Below, piece after piece: positions 33,743 through 41,620 of a DNA stretch of 64,000 nt. Origin of the DNA: Anaerolineales bacterium. GTDB taxonomy: Bacteria > Chloroflexota > Anaerolineae > Anaerolineales > Villigracilaceae. Where the stretch lies: assembly GCA_016927315.1 (NCBI GenBank), contig JAFGMV010000053.1, positions 1 through 64,000 on the forward strand. Direction: 5' to 3'. Under the pieces are notes generated by a model. The model made no database searches. It saw only the letters and a list, made by a program, of their open reading frames with translations, and was not told the origin of the DNA. The position numbers were made by a program, and so were the translations under genes. The number at the start of each line of letters is the position of its first letter. The stretch's first letter is position 1.

Positions 33743-34507
33743 TCATTTCTTGCCGTGCAGTATACCGATCTCTCCAACCATGAATGGAAGTTTCAAGGCC
33801 TTGGGGATGAATTCCAACTCATTCGTTTTCACCAGTTCAACACTTTCGATCCCCCAACTTTGCAGCTTTAAAAGCAATTCATCCATATCTCCATACAACT
33901 TCTTTACCTGAAACAGGTCCTGGAATGAAAACGCCCCCCCCTTTTTTAGCACCCGAAGTGCTTCTCTGATTAGTTGTGTCTTATCTTTTGTATCTGCCAC
34001 TTCATGAAAAACAAAGTTGCTGACCACTGCATCAAAGCTCTCATCTTTATAGGGCAGTTTTGAAGCGCTGGCTTTTTCAAAGAGTACCTGTTCAGAGACT
34101 CCTTCTATCCCTGCGTTTCTCTCACATTCACCTTGTGAATAATCCCATGCCTCTCCCCAATAATCTACTCCAGTTATCCTGGCATGCGGATATTTTTTGG
34201 CCAACCGGATCACAAGAGGGCCATTCCCACAACCGATATCCAGTGCAGTTCTATTTCCATCCCATTCAAGATACTCCAGGACCAGGTTCCTGATCCTGTT
34301 CTGGAGATCTCCACCATGTGGAGAAAATTGATGACGGGCATACAGGAAATATCCAAAGGCTAGCAAAAAAAACGAGGCCGGGAACAAAAAACCTGGTTTC
34401 CAAAATGACAACCCCAGAAAAACCAGTCCCAGCACACTTGTGACATACAACAACTTACTTGATACCCAATTACCATAATCCGGTTTAATTTCGATATATT
34501 CGTTCAT
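33743..34507 (-). CDS. SAM-dependent methyltransferase with membrane anchor
   Basis: A 254-residue protein. Two hydrophobic segments at about 20-60 (LLYVTSVLGLVFLGLSF and ASFFLLAFGYFLYA) anchor it; the rest is a class I methyltransferase: motif I ALDIGCGNGPLVIRLA (about 90-105), acidic loop TGVDYW, motif LPYKDESFDAVVSNFVFHEV and KKGGAFSFQD. The substrate is unknown. It converges with the SDR pseudogene and lies four bases downstream of the membrane protein gene at 34511, so the two are in one transcript. Confidence 0.88.
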   Translation of the reverse strand: MNEYIEIKPDYGNWVSSKLLYVTSVLGLVFLGLSFWKPGFLFPASFFLLAFGYFLYARHQFSPHGGDLQNRIRNLVLEYLEWDGNRTALDIGCGNGPLVIRLAKKYPHARITGVDYWGEAWDYSQGECERNAGIEGVSEQVLFEKASASKLPYKDESFDAVVSNFVFHEVADTKDKTQLIREALRVLKKGGAFSFQDLFQVKKLYGDMDELLLKLQSWGIESVELVKTNELEFIPKALKLPFMVGEIGILHGKK

Positions 34508-34510
34508 ATA

Positions 34511-35380
34511 CTACTCACACCTCACTTTATTAGAAAATATTAACTTCTTGCTGGCCGGTTCCATCGAGCCCCTAACCCAGTCTGCCCGGCTTACAAAATA
34601 GTGCCCAAAAGGAACAAAACATACCATCCCCATCAGCGCCGCCTGAAAGACGGCCCACGGGTCCGGGACCGCTTCAGTCAAAACGGGCAGCAGGCCCTGG
34701 AAGACGATCAACCCGATAAATAGCATACTGGCCTGGAAAAGAAGACCAACGCTGGACACATAACCAAAAAGCCTTCTCCGCCAGAGGCTTACCCCGCCAA
34801 TAACCCAGACCGGGGCAATGAGGATACCGGAGATCAAGGCAGGCATTTCAACAGTGGATACCACAACCTTGCCAGGCGCCTGACCCAGGAGCATCCACCC
34901 TGCCCGCAGAAAAAATGCGGTCCCGAATAACACCAGCAGCCCTGCCGGGAACCGGACCGGCGCCTTCCCAGCCATCCTGTCCCTGACGTCCTGCCAATCA
35001 ATACTTGCGGCCAGAAGCACAGTCGCCCAGGCGCTTAAGACCATCAAAAGCGGATAAAACGGGAAAAACATATTGATCGGCATCCCAAAGGTATATACAA
35101 TGAAATGATTAGTAAAAAAGAACAAAGCCCTCGGCCAGAAAAGCAGCGCAAGCAGTTTTCCTCGCAGGGTTAGCCACGCGGACGCAAGCAGGACCGGCAG
35201 TCCGAGAAAAAGATTGATCAGGCCGGTCACCAGAAAGGACTGGCGCAATTCTTTGGATGGATAAAGAAAGTCTGGGTGCAGCACTCCTGCAAGGGAAACA
35301 ACCGCCGACAGGACGGTAATCACCAGGGTAAGCGCAAATGACGGTCTCAAACTGCGAACAACCTGCAGACCAACCTGCAC
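34511..35380 (-). CDS. Seven-helix membrane protein, unknown
   Basis: A membrane protein of about 290 residues with seven or so hydrophobic helices, including LTLVITVLSAVVSLAGVL, FLVTGLINLFLGLPVLLASA and the C-terminal MGMVCFVPFGHYFVSRADWVRG. The frame extends upstream into the SHOCT gene at 35433, so a start below 35433 is needed; GTG at 35380 is the best available but its ribosome binding site is weak. I do not recognise the family. It is transcribed with the methyltransferase and may be the tail of the SHOCT operon. Confidence 0.6.
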   Translation of the reverse strand: MQVGLQVVRSLRPSFALTLVITVLSAVVSLAGVLHPDFLYPSKELRQSFLVTGLINLFLGLPVLLASAWLTLRGKLLALLFWPRALFFFTNHFIVYTFGMPINMFFPFYPLLMVLSAWATVLLAASIDWQDVRDRMAGKAPVRFPAGLLVLFGTAFFLRAGWMLLGQAPGKVVVSTVEMPALISGILIAPVWVIGGVSLWRRRLFGYVSSVGLLFQASMLFIGLIVFQGLLPVLTEAVPDPWAVFQAALMGMVCFVPFGHYFVSRADWVRGSMEPASKKLIFSNKVRCE

Positions 35381-35432
35381 ATTCGGTATTATTCCAATCA
35401 GGGCACAGCATGAAACGTTACGCTGACCGTTG

Positions 35433-35810
35433 TTACTCCACGTAGATCTCGACGTGTTCTCCATCTTCATCGTCGACCACATCGATGATCTTTCCCGTCA
35501 TCCCGGTGCGCAGTGCATCCATAACATTGGCCATATCGACGCCTTCTACTTCAGGGGCGAAGTGGGCGCCGATCTTCATCCCGGCATCAACCAGTGTCAG
35601 GGGGATCTGCACCGAGGCCTTGGAGCGCCCGGTGGAAAGATCAGTCACCCGGATGCGAAGCCAGCGCGGGGCGCCGGGGCCTTGCGGGAAGGCGGAAGCA
35701 CTCGAACGCCCTTCACTTAAAGCTGCCAGTAATTTAGCCCCTTCTTCAGCACTGATTTTACCTTCTTCGATCATCTTTAAAATCCTCATCCGTTCTTCTG
35801 CGGTTGTCAT
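35433..35810 (-). CDS. SHOCT-like domain protein, 125 aa
   Basis: A 125-residue soluble protein. N-terminal SHOCT/DUF2089-C-like helix pair, RMRILKMIEEGKISAEEGAKLLAAL in two parts (about 7-31), a Ser/Pro linker, then a beta-rich domain (about 48-125) WLRIRVTDLSTGRSKASVQI with an acidic end DDEDGEHVEIYVE. The same helical motif occurs in the three genes upstream. AGGAGG lies five bases before the ATG. It is the last SHOCT gene in the operon. Function unknown; the beta domain with DUF4097-like strands recalls LiaX-type envelope stress proteins. Confidence 0.8.
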   Translation of the reverse strand: MTTAEERMRILKMIEEGKISAEEGAKLLAALSEGRSSASAFPQGPGAPRWLRIRVTDLSTGRSKASVQIPLTLVDAGMKIGAHFAPEVEGVDMANVMDALRTGMTGKIIDVVDDEDGEHVEIYVE

Positions 35811-35824
35811 AGGAACCTCCTGAA

Positions 35825-36436
35825 TTATCCAATAAAGACCTGAACGCGGTTACCATCTTCATCATCGTCAACGTTGACCAGCAAGGGACCGTCTTCCGCC
35901 GAGGTGACTTCCAAGACCTCCAGCACCTGGGCGGCTGTTTCCCGCTCCTTTTCGGGAATTTCTGATGCAAAGGTGCGCAGGATCCAGGAAATGAAACGCA
36001 GCGGCAGTGGGAAACCAAATACGATGATCCCTGGCCAGTCCTTTTTCTGCTGCACTCGTACATAAAGCCAGCGGGCCGTTTGTCCGCTGCTGCCCATGAC
36101 CAGGACCAATAATCCCAGCAGCATCGGCAGCCAGGTGCAGTAAAACCAGAAGCCATACCCCGAAGCCTGGATTGCCCAGTACATCAGACCGGTGCTCAAC
36201 AACACAAGCCCCACCCCTATCCACAGCAGGAAGTGCCAGTAAGTACGGACCTGATTTACCACCTCTTCCAGGTTCGGATCATCGGTACCGAAATCCTTTC
36301 CCGGTGCTGGTTGGATGATTTCGATCTCCGGCTGGCTGGTCTCTTCCAGGGCCTTGATCAACGCATTGGCCTCTTCGGCTGAGATCTTCCCATCCTCGAC
36401 CATTTTCAAAACTCGTTTTTGTTCTTCCGTAGACAT
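35825..36436 (-). CDS. SHOCT-like domain membrane protein, 203 aa
   Basis: A 203-residue protein: N-terminal SHOCT-like motif (KRVLKMVEDGKISAEEANAL, about 8-27), acidic linker, two or three membrane helices (about 66-115, FLLWIGVGLVLLSTGLMYWA and WLPMLLGLLVLVMG), then a C-terminal domain ending LLVNVDDDEDGNRVQVFIG, similar to the acidic end of the 125-aa neighbour (DVVDDEDGEHVEIYVE). It appears to be a membrane-bound version of that protein. TTTGGAGTAAATT precedes the ATG. Three bases separate it from the gene upstream. Confidence 0.8.
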   Translation of the reverse strand: MSTEEQKRVLKMVEDGKISAEEANALIKALEETSQPEIEIIQPAPGKDFGTDDPNLEEVVNQVRTYWHFLLWIGVGLVLLSTGLMYWAIQASGYGFWFYCTWLPMLLGLLVLVMGSSGQTARWLYVRVQQKKDWPGIIVFGFPLPLRFISWILRTFASEIPEKERETAAQVLEVLEVTSAEDGPLLVNVDDDEDGNRVQVFIG

Positions 36437-36439
36437 AAT

Positions 36440-37042
36440 TTACTCCAAAGCAGACAGAAGCTTGTCAGCTTCCTCTGAGGTAATCTTCTTCTCCTGCAGC
36501 ATACGCAGGATGGTCAGCCGTTCTTCGTCTGAAACGGGATCCGGGTTGGGCTGTGCTCCAGACGACCAGTTGATATTCCACTTCCTGGACTTGCGCCCAA
36601 CTTTACTGCGTACCTTTCGCCCGGCTTCTTTCATGGAATCCCCGACTTCCAATTCAACCTTCCTGGCAATCCGGTCTGCTTGACGGGTTGCGAAGTCTGC
36701 AAAACGATCCCTGGAGGCGCCTTCAATTCTGGCCTGGGCGACATTCAGCAGGGTAATTTCGCCGAAGACAGCTTTGATCGTGAGTGCGCCGAGCAGGTGT
36801 TCCAGGCTGGCATCGCCCTCGACCTGCTCCAGGGTTACCTGCGCCTTTTGGGGAACGGACAGCTCCAGGTCTGCAGCGGCGGTAATCGTGACCCGGTCCC
36901 ATTCCAGGGTGATTTCCATGTTCTCGTCATTCGAGCGGGCAATCAGGGCATCGCCTTTGACACCCGCAATTCGCACACTGCCATTGATCGATGCAAGCTG
37001 AACTTGCGGTTCAGTACCAACTTTGAGCTCTTTTTCACTCAT
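36440..37042 (-). CDS. DUF4097-like beta protein with C-terminal SHOCT, 200 aa
   Basis: A 200-residue soluble protein. The N-terminal half is a regular beta-repeat (LASINGSVRIAGVKGDALIA, ITAAADLELSVPQKAQVTL, LGALTIKAVFGEITLLNV), resembling the DUF4097 adhesin-like fold of LiaX/YvlB. A basic segment (about 140-160) follows, and the C-terminus carries the SHOCT motif RLTILRMLQEKKITSEEADKLL. Its ATG overlaps the stop of the DUF2089 regulator by four bases, so the two are translationally coupled. Probably senses or binds a partner of the envelope-stress type (inference). Confidence 0.82.
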   Translation of the reverse strand: MSEKELKVGTEPQVQLASINGSVRIAGVKGDALIARSNDENMEITLEWDRVTITAAADLELSVPQKAQVTLEQVEGDASLEHLLGALTIKAVFGEITLLNVAQARIEGASRDRFADFATRQADRIARKVELEVGDSMKEAGRKVRSKVGRKSRKWNINWSSGAQPNPDPVSDEERLTILRMLQEKKITSEEADKLLSALE

Positions 37043-37428
37043 TTCTCCGACTCCTCACCCCGCAGCAGGCGCATGGCCTCCTCTGCCGAGATCTTCCCGC
37101 CATCCAGGTCTTCCAGCACAATGCGGCGCTTTTCATCCGTGACATCAGGCGTGTCTTCCTTGCCGGGTTCGAATCCCAACGCACGGATAACCTCATGAAG
37201 CCGGTTGCGGATGGTCGGATAAGAGAGTCCCAATTCTTCCTCCACCCGGTTGATTTTGCCCTCGCAGCGCACAAAGGTGATCACAAACTCAAGCTGCGGT
37301 GCAGACAGGTTGACAAACGGACCGGACGTAAAGCGCCCCTCCAGCACAGTATCACAAGACTGGCAGTGCAGGCGAGTGACGGTCAGCTCGCTTTTGCATA
37401 CCGGACAGCGGTTCAAAGCAGGATACAT
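37039..37428 (-). CDS. DUF2089-family regulator: zinc ribbon, HTH, SHOCT
   Basis: A 129-residue protein. Zinc ribbon CPVCKSELTVTRLHCQSC (about 8-25, two CxxC), a core with SAPQLEFVITFVRCEGKINR and a helix-turn-helix LGLSYPTIRNRLHEVIRALG (about 65-86), then the SHOCT motif RIVLEDLDGGKISAEEAMRLL (in parts, about 101-121). This is the DUF2089 architecture, a probable DNA-binding regulator. The ATG is preceded by AGGAGG. It heads the four-gene operon behind a consensus promoter with palindromes, so it is probably autoregulatory. Confidence 0.85.
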   Translation of the reverse strand: MYPALNRCPVCKSELTVTRLHCQSCDTVLEGRFTSGPFVNLSAPQLEFVITFVRCEGKINRVEEELGLSYPTIRNRLHEVIRALGFEPGKEDTPDVTDEKRRIVLEDLDGGKISAEEAMRLLRGEESEK

Positions 37429-37475
37429 CAGGGGACCTCCTGAAACAAAATTCGAAAATTCACCATGTTAATTAT

Positions 37476-37492
37476 TGAGTATATTATACTCA
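37476..37492. promoter_or_regulatory. 17-bp palindromic operator over the -10
   Basis: TGAGTATATTATACTCA, perfect palindrome around a central T, covering the minus-strand -10 (TATAAT, 37483-37488). Confidence 0.75.
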
Positions 37493-37510
37493 CAATATGA
37501 ATATTGTCAA
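37483..37510 (-). promoter_or_regulatory. Consensus promoter of the SHOCT operon
   Basis: On the minus strand TTGACA (37505-37510), 16 bases, TATAAT (37483-37488): both hexamers are perfect. The DUF2089 start lies about 47 bases downstream of the predicted start point. Such a strong promoter normally needs repression. Confidence 0.88.
37492..37507. promoter_or_regulatory. 16-bp palindrome in the promoter spacer
   Basis: ACAATATGAATATTGT, palindromic except for the central GA, fills the spacer and overlaps the -35. A triple TCAATA direct repeat (37507-37524) follows upstream. Likely a second operator site for the same regulator. Confidence 0.7.
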
Positions 37511-37524
37511 TATCAATATCAATA

Positions 37525-37857
37525 TTATTTATAATTGTTCAAATTTTATTGATACGGGTCACCACCAGGTCGATTGATTCTCTCCAACCGATCGATAGTC
37601 AAGCAAAAAAGGTACGGTCCGCTTTTAATCCGCCGGCGAGTCGTTTAAATCGAACGGCGGGCGGATTTAATCCAGCGGGCAGCGATTACTCTCCCATCCG
37701 GCTGCCTTTTTGCCGGAAGGTATAAAAAGTCCTCTGCCAGCGTTGTTCCCATTTAAAAATTGCAAAGCGACCGCCCGACCAAGACAGGCAGCAGTAAACA
37801 TCAAAATTGTTATAAAACTCTTATATACAAACTTTTGACAAATTTGCCCGCCCCTGC
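37525..37857. other. Non-coding region upstream of RNase J promoter
   Basis: No gene is recognised. It contains an inverted repeat AATCCGCC/GGCGGATT (37627-37634, 37660-37667) and a CCGGC/GCCGG hairpin near 37700-37720. It separates the divergent SHOCT and RNase J promoters. Confidence 0.5.
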
Positions 37858-37863
37858 TATACT
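37835..37863 (+). promoter_or_regulatory. Promoter of RNase J leader
   Basis: TTGACA (37835-37840), 17 bases, TATACT (37858-37863). Transcription would start near 37870, giving a leader of about 360 bases before the RNase J ATG. Confidence 0.85.
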
Positions 37864-37885
37864 CACCTCATTGGATATGACTTAC

Positions 37886-37906
37886 ACTGCCAACAGGCAG
37901 TTTTTT
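37886..37906 (+). terminator. Terminator-like hairpin 1 in RNase J leader
   Basis: ACTGCC/GGCAGT with loop AACA, then six T, only about 16 bases after the predicted start. Acts as an attenuator or ends a very short RNA. Confidence 0.65.
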
Positions 37907-37934
37907 GCAAGACAAATTGAACCGTCTGTAAGAA

Positions 37935-37968
37935 ACCCCGGCAAGAAAGATCCCGCTGGGGTATTTTT
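37935..37968 (+). terminator. Terminator-like hairpin 2 in RNase J leader
   Basis: ACCCCGGC/GCTGGGGT (8 bp, one G-T) with a 12-base loop, followed by ATTTTT. The remaining leader to 38231 holds short frames without a recognisable product. Confidence 0.6.
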
Positions 37969-38231
37969 CCTTTATTACACATTTGTGTTATGAGGGTCCG
38001 GTTTTTTATTTCAACAAGGTCAATTTGTAAATATACAACAGGCTGGGAGGAACGTGTTCGCTCGCCAGGTGGTATCCCCTACCGATCCCGTCAAGGGAAA
38101 TTCTCACTTCTGCCCAAATGCCTGCCTGGTAGTACGCCTGCCAGTGATGCACTGACCACACGTCGCGCTCGCTGCAGGAAAGCAATCAAGAAATTGTAAT
38201 TATCTTAAATATTAAGAGGTAAAAATTAATT

Positions 38232-39878
38232 ATGGGAAAGAAAAACACATTAAAAATTATTCCCCTGGGAGGCCTGGGGGAAGTGGGCAAGAATATGATG
38301 GTCTACGAATACGGGGAGAATATTCTGGTTGTCGACGCCGGCATCATGTTCCCTGAGAATGACATGCTGGGGATCGACTACATAATCCCCGATTTTGAAT
38401 ACCTGCGTGACAAAAAACACCTGGTGCGCGGTATTGTAATCACGCATGGCCATGAAGACCATATTGGGGCTATTCACCATTTGCTGGAACATGTGTCAGC
38501 CCCGGTGTACGCCACTAATCTGACACGCGGCTTAATCCAAGTCAAATTGGAACGACAGGGTATGTTGGACAAGGTCAACCTGCGAATGCTCCAAGCGGAT
38601 GATAATATCCAGATCGGTCCTTTTCAGGTGGAACCCTTCCATGTTTGCCACTCAATCCCGGATTCTGTTGGGTTAGGGATTACCACACCTGCCGGCCTGA
38701 TTGTTCACGTCAGCGACTTTAAACTGGATCATACACCGGTTGACGGTTGGCCAACCGATTATGCCAAGCTGGCTGATTTTTCGAAGCGCGGGGTTAAATT
38801 ACTTCTGTCAGATTCAACCAACTCTGAACGTCCCGGTTGGACGCCATCAGAACAGGTAATTGGTCCGGCGCTGGATAAGGTTTTTGAAGAAGCCCCGGGC
38901 AGGATTATCCTTGCTTCATTTGCTTCCCTGGTCTCACGAATGCAGCAGGTAGCTGACGCCTGTGTGAAACATAATCGACGACTGGCATTTGTTGGCACCA
39001 GCATGGTTGATAACGCTAAGATCGCACGCGAACTGGGTTACCTGAAAGTGCCTGAAGAAACGCTGGTAACAATTGACCAGGCCCTGCAGATCAAGTCCAA
39101 AAAGAAGATTGCCCTGATGTGTACCGGAACCCAAGGAGAACCATCATCTATTATTGGGCGTCTTTCAACCGGTACCAACCGGCATTTCGATATCCATGCA
39201 GGCGACACAATTGTGCTCTCTTCCCACCCCATACCAGGCAACGAAGAGAGTGTCAGCCGCACAATTAACCGTCTCTTCAGGCGCGGAGCGAATGTCATCC
39301 ACGATGGAATCGCCCCCATCCACGTTTCTGGTCATGCCAGCCAGGAAGAACAAAAACTTCTTCTCAACCTGGTACGCCCCAGGTATTTCATCCCAATTCA
39401 TGGCGAACTGAGACAACTCAAACACCACGCCTACCTGGCCAGACAGGTTGGGGTATCAGAGGAAAATATCACTGTGATTGAAAACGGCCAAGTAGTCGAA
39501 CTCTCAAACGGACAGATCAATGTGACAGAACGCATCCCTGGGGATTATGTCTTTGTTGACGGCGCCAGCATCGGCGAGATAAACTGGGACGTCATGCGCG
39601 AGCGAGAAAAACTGGCCCGCAGTGGTATCTTTCTGATTGACCTGAATGTGGACAAGTTCACAGGACGGTTGATGCACGATCCTGAAATCATCACACGCGG
39701 CTTTGTCTCAGATGAAGAAGCCGAACGACTGGTTCCGGAAGCCCGCAAACGTATTATGGATGTGGTAAATGGCGGCGGACTGGATCGGGAGCACGATATT
39801 GTCAGTGCAGTTCGCGCATACCTGTACAACGAAACCAAACGACGCCCAATGGTGTTTGTGACGCTCAGCAAAACCTAA
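38232..39878 (+). CDS. rnj: Ribonuclease J
   Basis: A 548-residue metallo-beta-lactamase/beta-CASP nuclease. The metal motif is TRGHEDH-like ITHGHEDHIGAI (about 75), with further ligands in VCHSIPDSVG, the beta-CASP motifs SDSTNSERPG and SHPIPGNEESV, and PIHVSGHASQEEQ, FIPIHGE. The C-terminal domain ends RPMVFVTLSKT. RNase J is the 5'-to-3' exonuclease and endonuclease that matures and degrades RNA in many bacteria lacking RNase E. TTAAGAGGTAAAAATTAATT lies before the ATG. The strong promoter and terminator-like hairpins in its leader suggest autoregulated expression. Confidence 0.95.
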   Translation: MGKKNTLKIIPLGGLGEVGKNMMVYEYGENILVVDAGIMFPENDMLGIDYIIPDFEYLRDKKHLVRGIVITHGHEDHIGAIHHLLEHVSAPVYATNLTRGLIQVKLERQGMLDKVNLRMLQADDNIQIGPFQVEPFHVCHSIPDSVGLGITTPAGLIVHVSDFKLDHTPVDGWPTDYAKLADFSKRGVKLLLSDSTNSERPGWTPSEQVIGPALDKVFEEAPGRIILASFASLVSRMQQVADACVKHNRRLAFVGTSMVDNAKIARELGYLKVPEETLVTIDQALQIKSKKKIALMCTGTQGEPSSIIGRLSTGTNRHFDIHAGDTIVLSSHPIPGNEESVSRTINRLFRRGANVIHDGIAPIHVSGHASQEEQKLLLNLVRPRYFIPIHGELRQLKHHAYLARQVGVSEENITVIENGQVVELSNGQINVTERIPGDYVFVDGASIGEINWDVMREREKLARSGIFLIDLNVDKFTGRLMHDPEIITRGFVSDEEAERLVPEARKRIMDVVNGGGLDREHDIVSAVRAYLYNETKRRPMVFVTLSKT

Positions 39879-39924
39879 CACTGGTTGAAACAGCCGCGTG
39901 GCACACAAATCGGTACTGGTTCAA

Positions 39925-40584
39925 TCACCAGGCATCCCGCCCCCAACCTTCTTGACCACGCAGTGGTACGAAGGCGACCCCTGTAATGACCTGGTGCTTG
40001 AATACGCCAGCATCGCGCTGCCAGAGTTCCAATTGCTGAATTCCCTGTCCTCCAACCGGCACAACCAGTCTTCCCCCTTCTTCTAATTGGTTAAGCAAAC
40101 TTTGCGGGGTTTCTGGAGCCGCAGCTGCCACAACAATCCCACCAAAGGGAGCCGCCCCCTGCCAACCAGTCGATCCATCTCCAAGGTGGCAATACACATT
40201 CTGAAGTTCAAGTTCTTCTAGCAGCTTCCTGGCTTTGTTATACAACTCGGGGATAACTTCTATCGAGTGGACTTCGTTCACCATATGAGAAAGGATCGCA
40301 GCCTGGTAACCCGATCCGGTACCTACATCCAATACCCGCTCGTTTCCTTTCAGTTTGAGCAGGTCGGTCATCAGCGCCACGATATAAGGCTGCGAAATTG
40401 TCTGACCATACCCAATGGTTAGCGGTCTATCATCGTAGGCCCGATAGCGCTGGACTTTTGAGACAAACAAGTGCCTGGGGACTTTTTCAAAAGCACACAG
40501 CAAACGCTCATCCATCAGACCGCGCCGGGCAATCTGCTCAGCGACCATTTGCTGCCGCCACGCTGAATAATCGCAACTTTCCAT
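39925..40584 (-). CDS. pcm: Protein-L-isoaspartate O-methyltransferase
   Basis: A 219-residue class I methyltransferase with PCMT features: MVAEQIARRGLMDERLLCAF, PRHLFV, GYGQTISQPYIVALMTDLL, motif I VLDVGTGSGYQAAIL, and GGRLVVPVGG. It methylates isoaspartyl residues in damaged proteins as the first repair step. Last gene of a minus-strand run with mutY (four bases apart) and the GT-C protein. Confidence 0.93.
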   Translation of the reverse strand: MESCDYSAWRQQMVAEQIARRGLMDERLLCAFEKVPRHLFVSKVQRYRAYDDRPLTIGYGQTISQPYIVALMTDLLKLKGNERVLDVGTGSGYQAAILSHMVNEVHSIEVIPELYNKARKLLEELELQNVYCHLGDGSTGWQGAAPFGGIVVAAAAPETPQSLLNQLEEGGRLVVPVGGQGIQQLELWQRDAGVFKHQVITGVAFVPLRGQEGWGRDAW

Positions 40585-40588
40585 ACCC

Positions 40589-41620
40589 TTATAATATCAA
40601 TTTTCGGGCAATCTGGCGATCAACCTTTCCCATTGGAAAATCATCAAGGGCGTTGATCCCGCTCCACTGAAGGTTTTCTTTTTCACATACCAGATCCGAC
40701 TGACAACGAAATGCACAAACCGTCACAGTGAAGTGAGTGTAAGCATGGTCGATTGTAGCGAATTCATCTCCCTTCCTGATTTTGACTCCATATTCTTCTT
40801 CTAAAAGAATTTCCCAATTTCGAACTCTGTCACTGACTTCCACTTTGGGAAATTCCCACATCCCAGCCAGCAAACCTTTGGATGGTCGTTTTGACAGCAA
40901 AACCTGTTCTCCATGAACAATAACGGCCGCCATTTGGAGTCTATGAGGAACACTTCTTTTAGGCTTTCTCACCGGGCGCATTCCCTGAAGATACAATTTA
41001 TATGCCTGGCAATACTCCTTTACCGGACAAATCGCACAATCGGGATTAAGCGGTGCACAGATCATCGCCCCCAAATCCATCAGCGCCTGATTATAATCTG
41101 CTGCCTGCCCGGATGGTAAATGCCTCTGTGCCAGATCCCACAGGATTTTCTCCCCGGCAGGTGCATCGATGACTTCTTGCACGTTGAATACCCTGGCAAA
41201 AACACGTTTTAAATTGCCATCCAGGACCGCTTCATCCAACCCGTAGGCCATCGAGGCAATTGCTCCGGCGGTATATCGCCCTATGCCAGGCAACTTACGA
41301 AGACTCGCCGCATCAGCTGGCAACCTTCCCTGGTATTCATTAACCAGGATCTTTGCAGCTGTATGCAGGTTGCGAACACGAGTGTAATATCCCAATCCTT
41401 CCCAGGCGTTGAGCACTTCACTTTCAGACGCACCAGCCAAAGATCGGATATCCGGAAACAACTTCATCCATTTTTCAAAATATGGGATCACGGTTTCAAC
41501 CCGTGTCTGCTGCAACATGATCTCGGATACCCAGACCGCATATGGATTGGGATGGTTTCGCCAGGGCAATTTCCTGCCAGAAGTTCCATACCACTCTAAT
41601 AACTTTGTAACGAAGTTCAT
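40589..41620 (-). CDS. mutY: A/G-specific adenine glycosylase
   Basis: A 343-residue MutY. HhH-GPD core with LPWRNHPNPYAVWVSEIML and QQTRVE, KLPGIGRYTAGAIASMAY, catalytic Asp in LDGNLKRVFARVF, and the [4Fe-4S] loop C-x6-C-x2-C-x5-C (CAPLNPDC, AICPVKEYC). The C-terminal NUDIX-like domain (about 225-343) reads 8-oxoguanine. It removes adenine mispaired with oxidised guanine. The ATG overlaps the upstream gene's TAA (TAATG), so it is coupled to the GT-C protein. The cluster cysteines are present here, unlike in the window's uracil glycosylase. Confidence 0.95.
   Translation of the reverse strand: MNFVTKLLEWYGTSGRKLPWRNHPNPYAVWVSEIMLQQTRVETVIPYFEKWMKLFPDIRSLAGASESEVLNAWEGLGYYTRVRNLHTAAKILVNEYQGRLPADAASLRKLPGIGRYTAGAIASMAYGLDEAVLDGNLKRVFARVFNVQEVIDAPAGEKILWDLAQRHLPSGQAADYNQALMDLGAMICAPLNPDCAICPVKEYCQAYKLYLQGMRPVRKPKRSVPHRLQMAAVIVHGEQVLLSKRPSKGLLAGMWEFPKVEVSDRVRNWEILLEEEYGVKIRKGDEFATIDHAYTHFTVTVCAFRCQSDLVCEKENLQWSGINALDDFPMGKVDRQIARKLIL

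Noticed and set aside
34511-35482. The 323-residue form of the membrane protein beginning at 35482
   Set aside because: It would overlap 50 bases of the SHOCT gene and its extra N-terminus is not protein-like; a shorter start was chosen.
37990-38199. 69-residue frame in the RNase J leader
   Set aside because: Arg/Ser-rich translation with no motif, weak start; more likely leader sequence.
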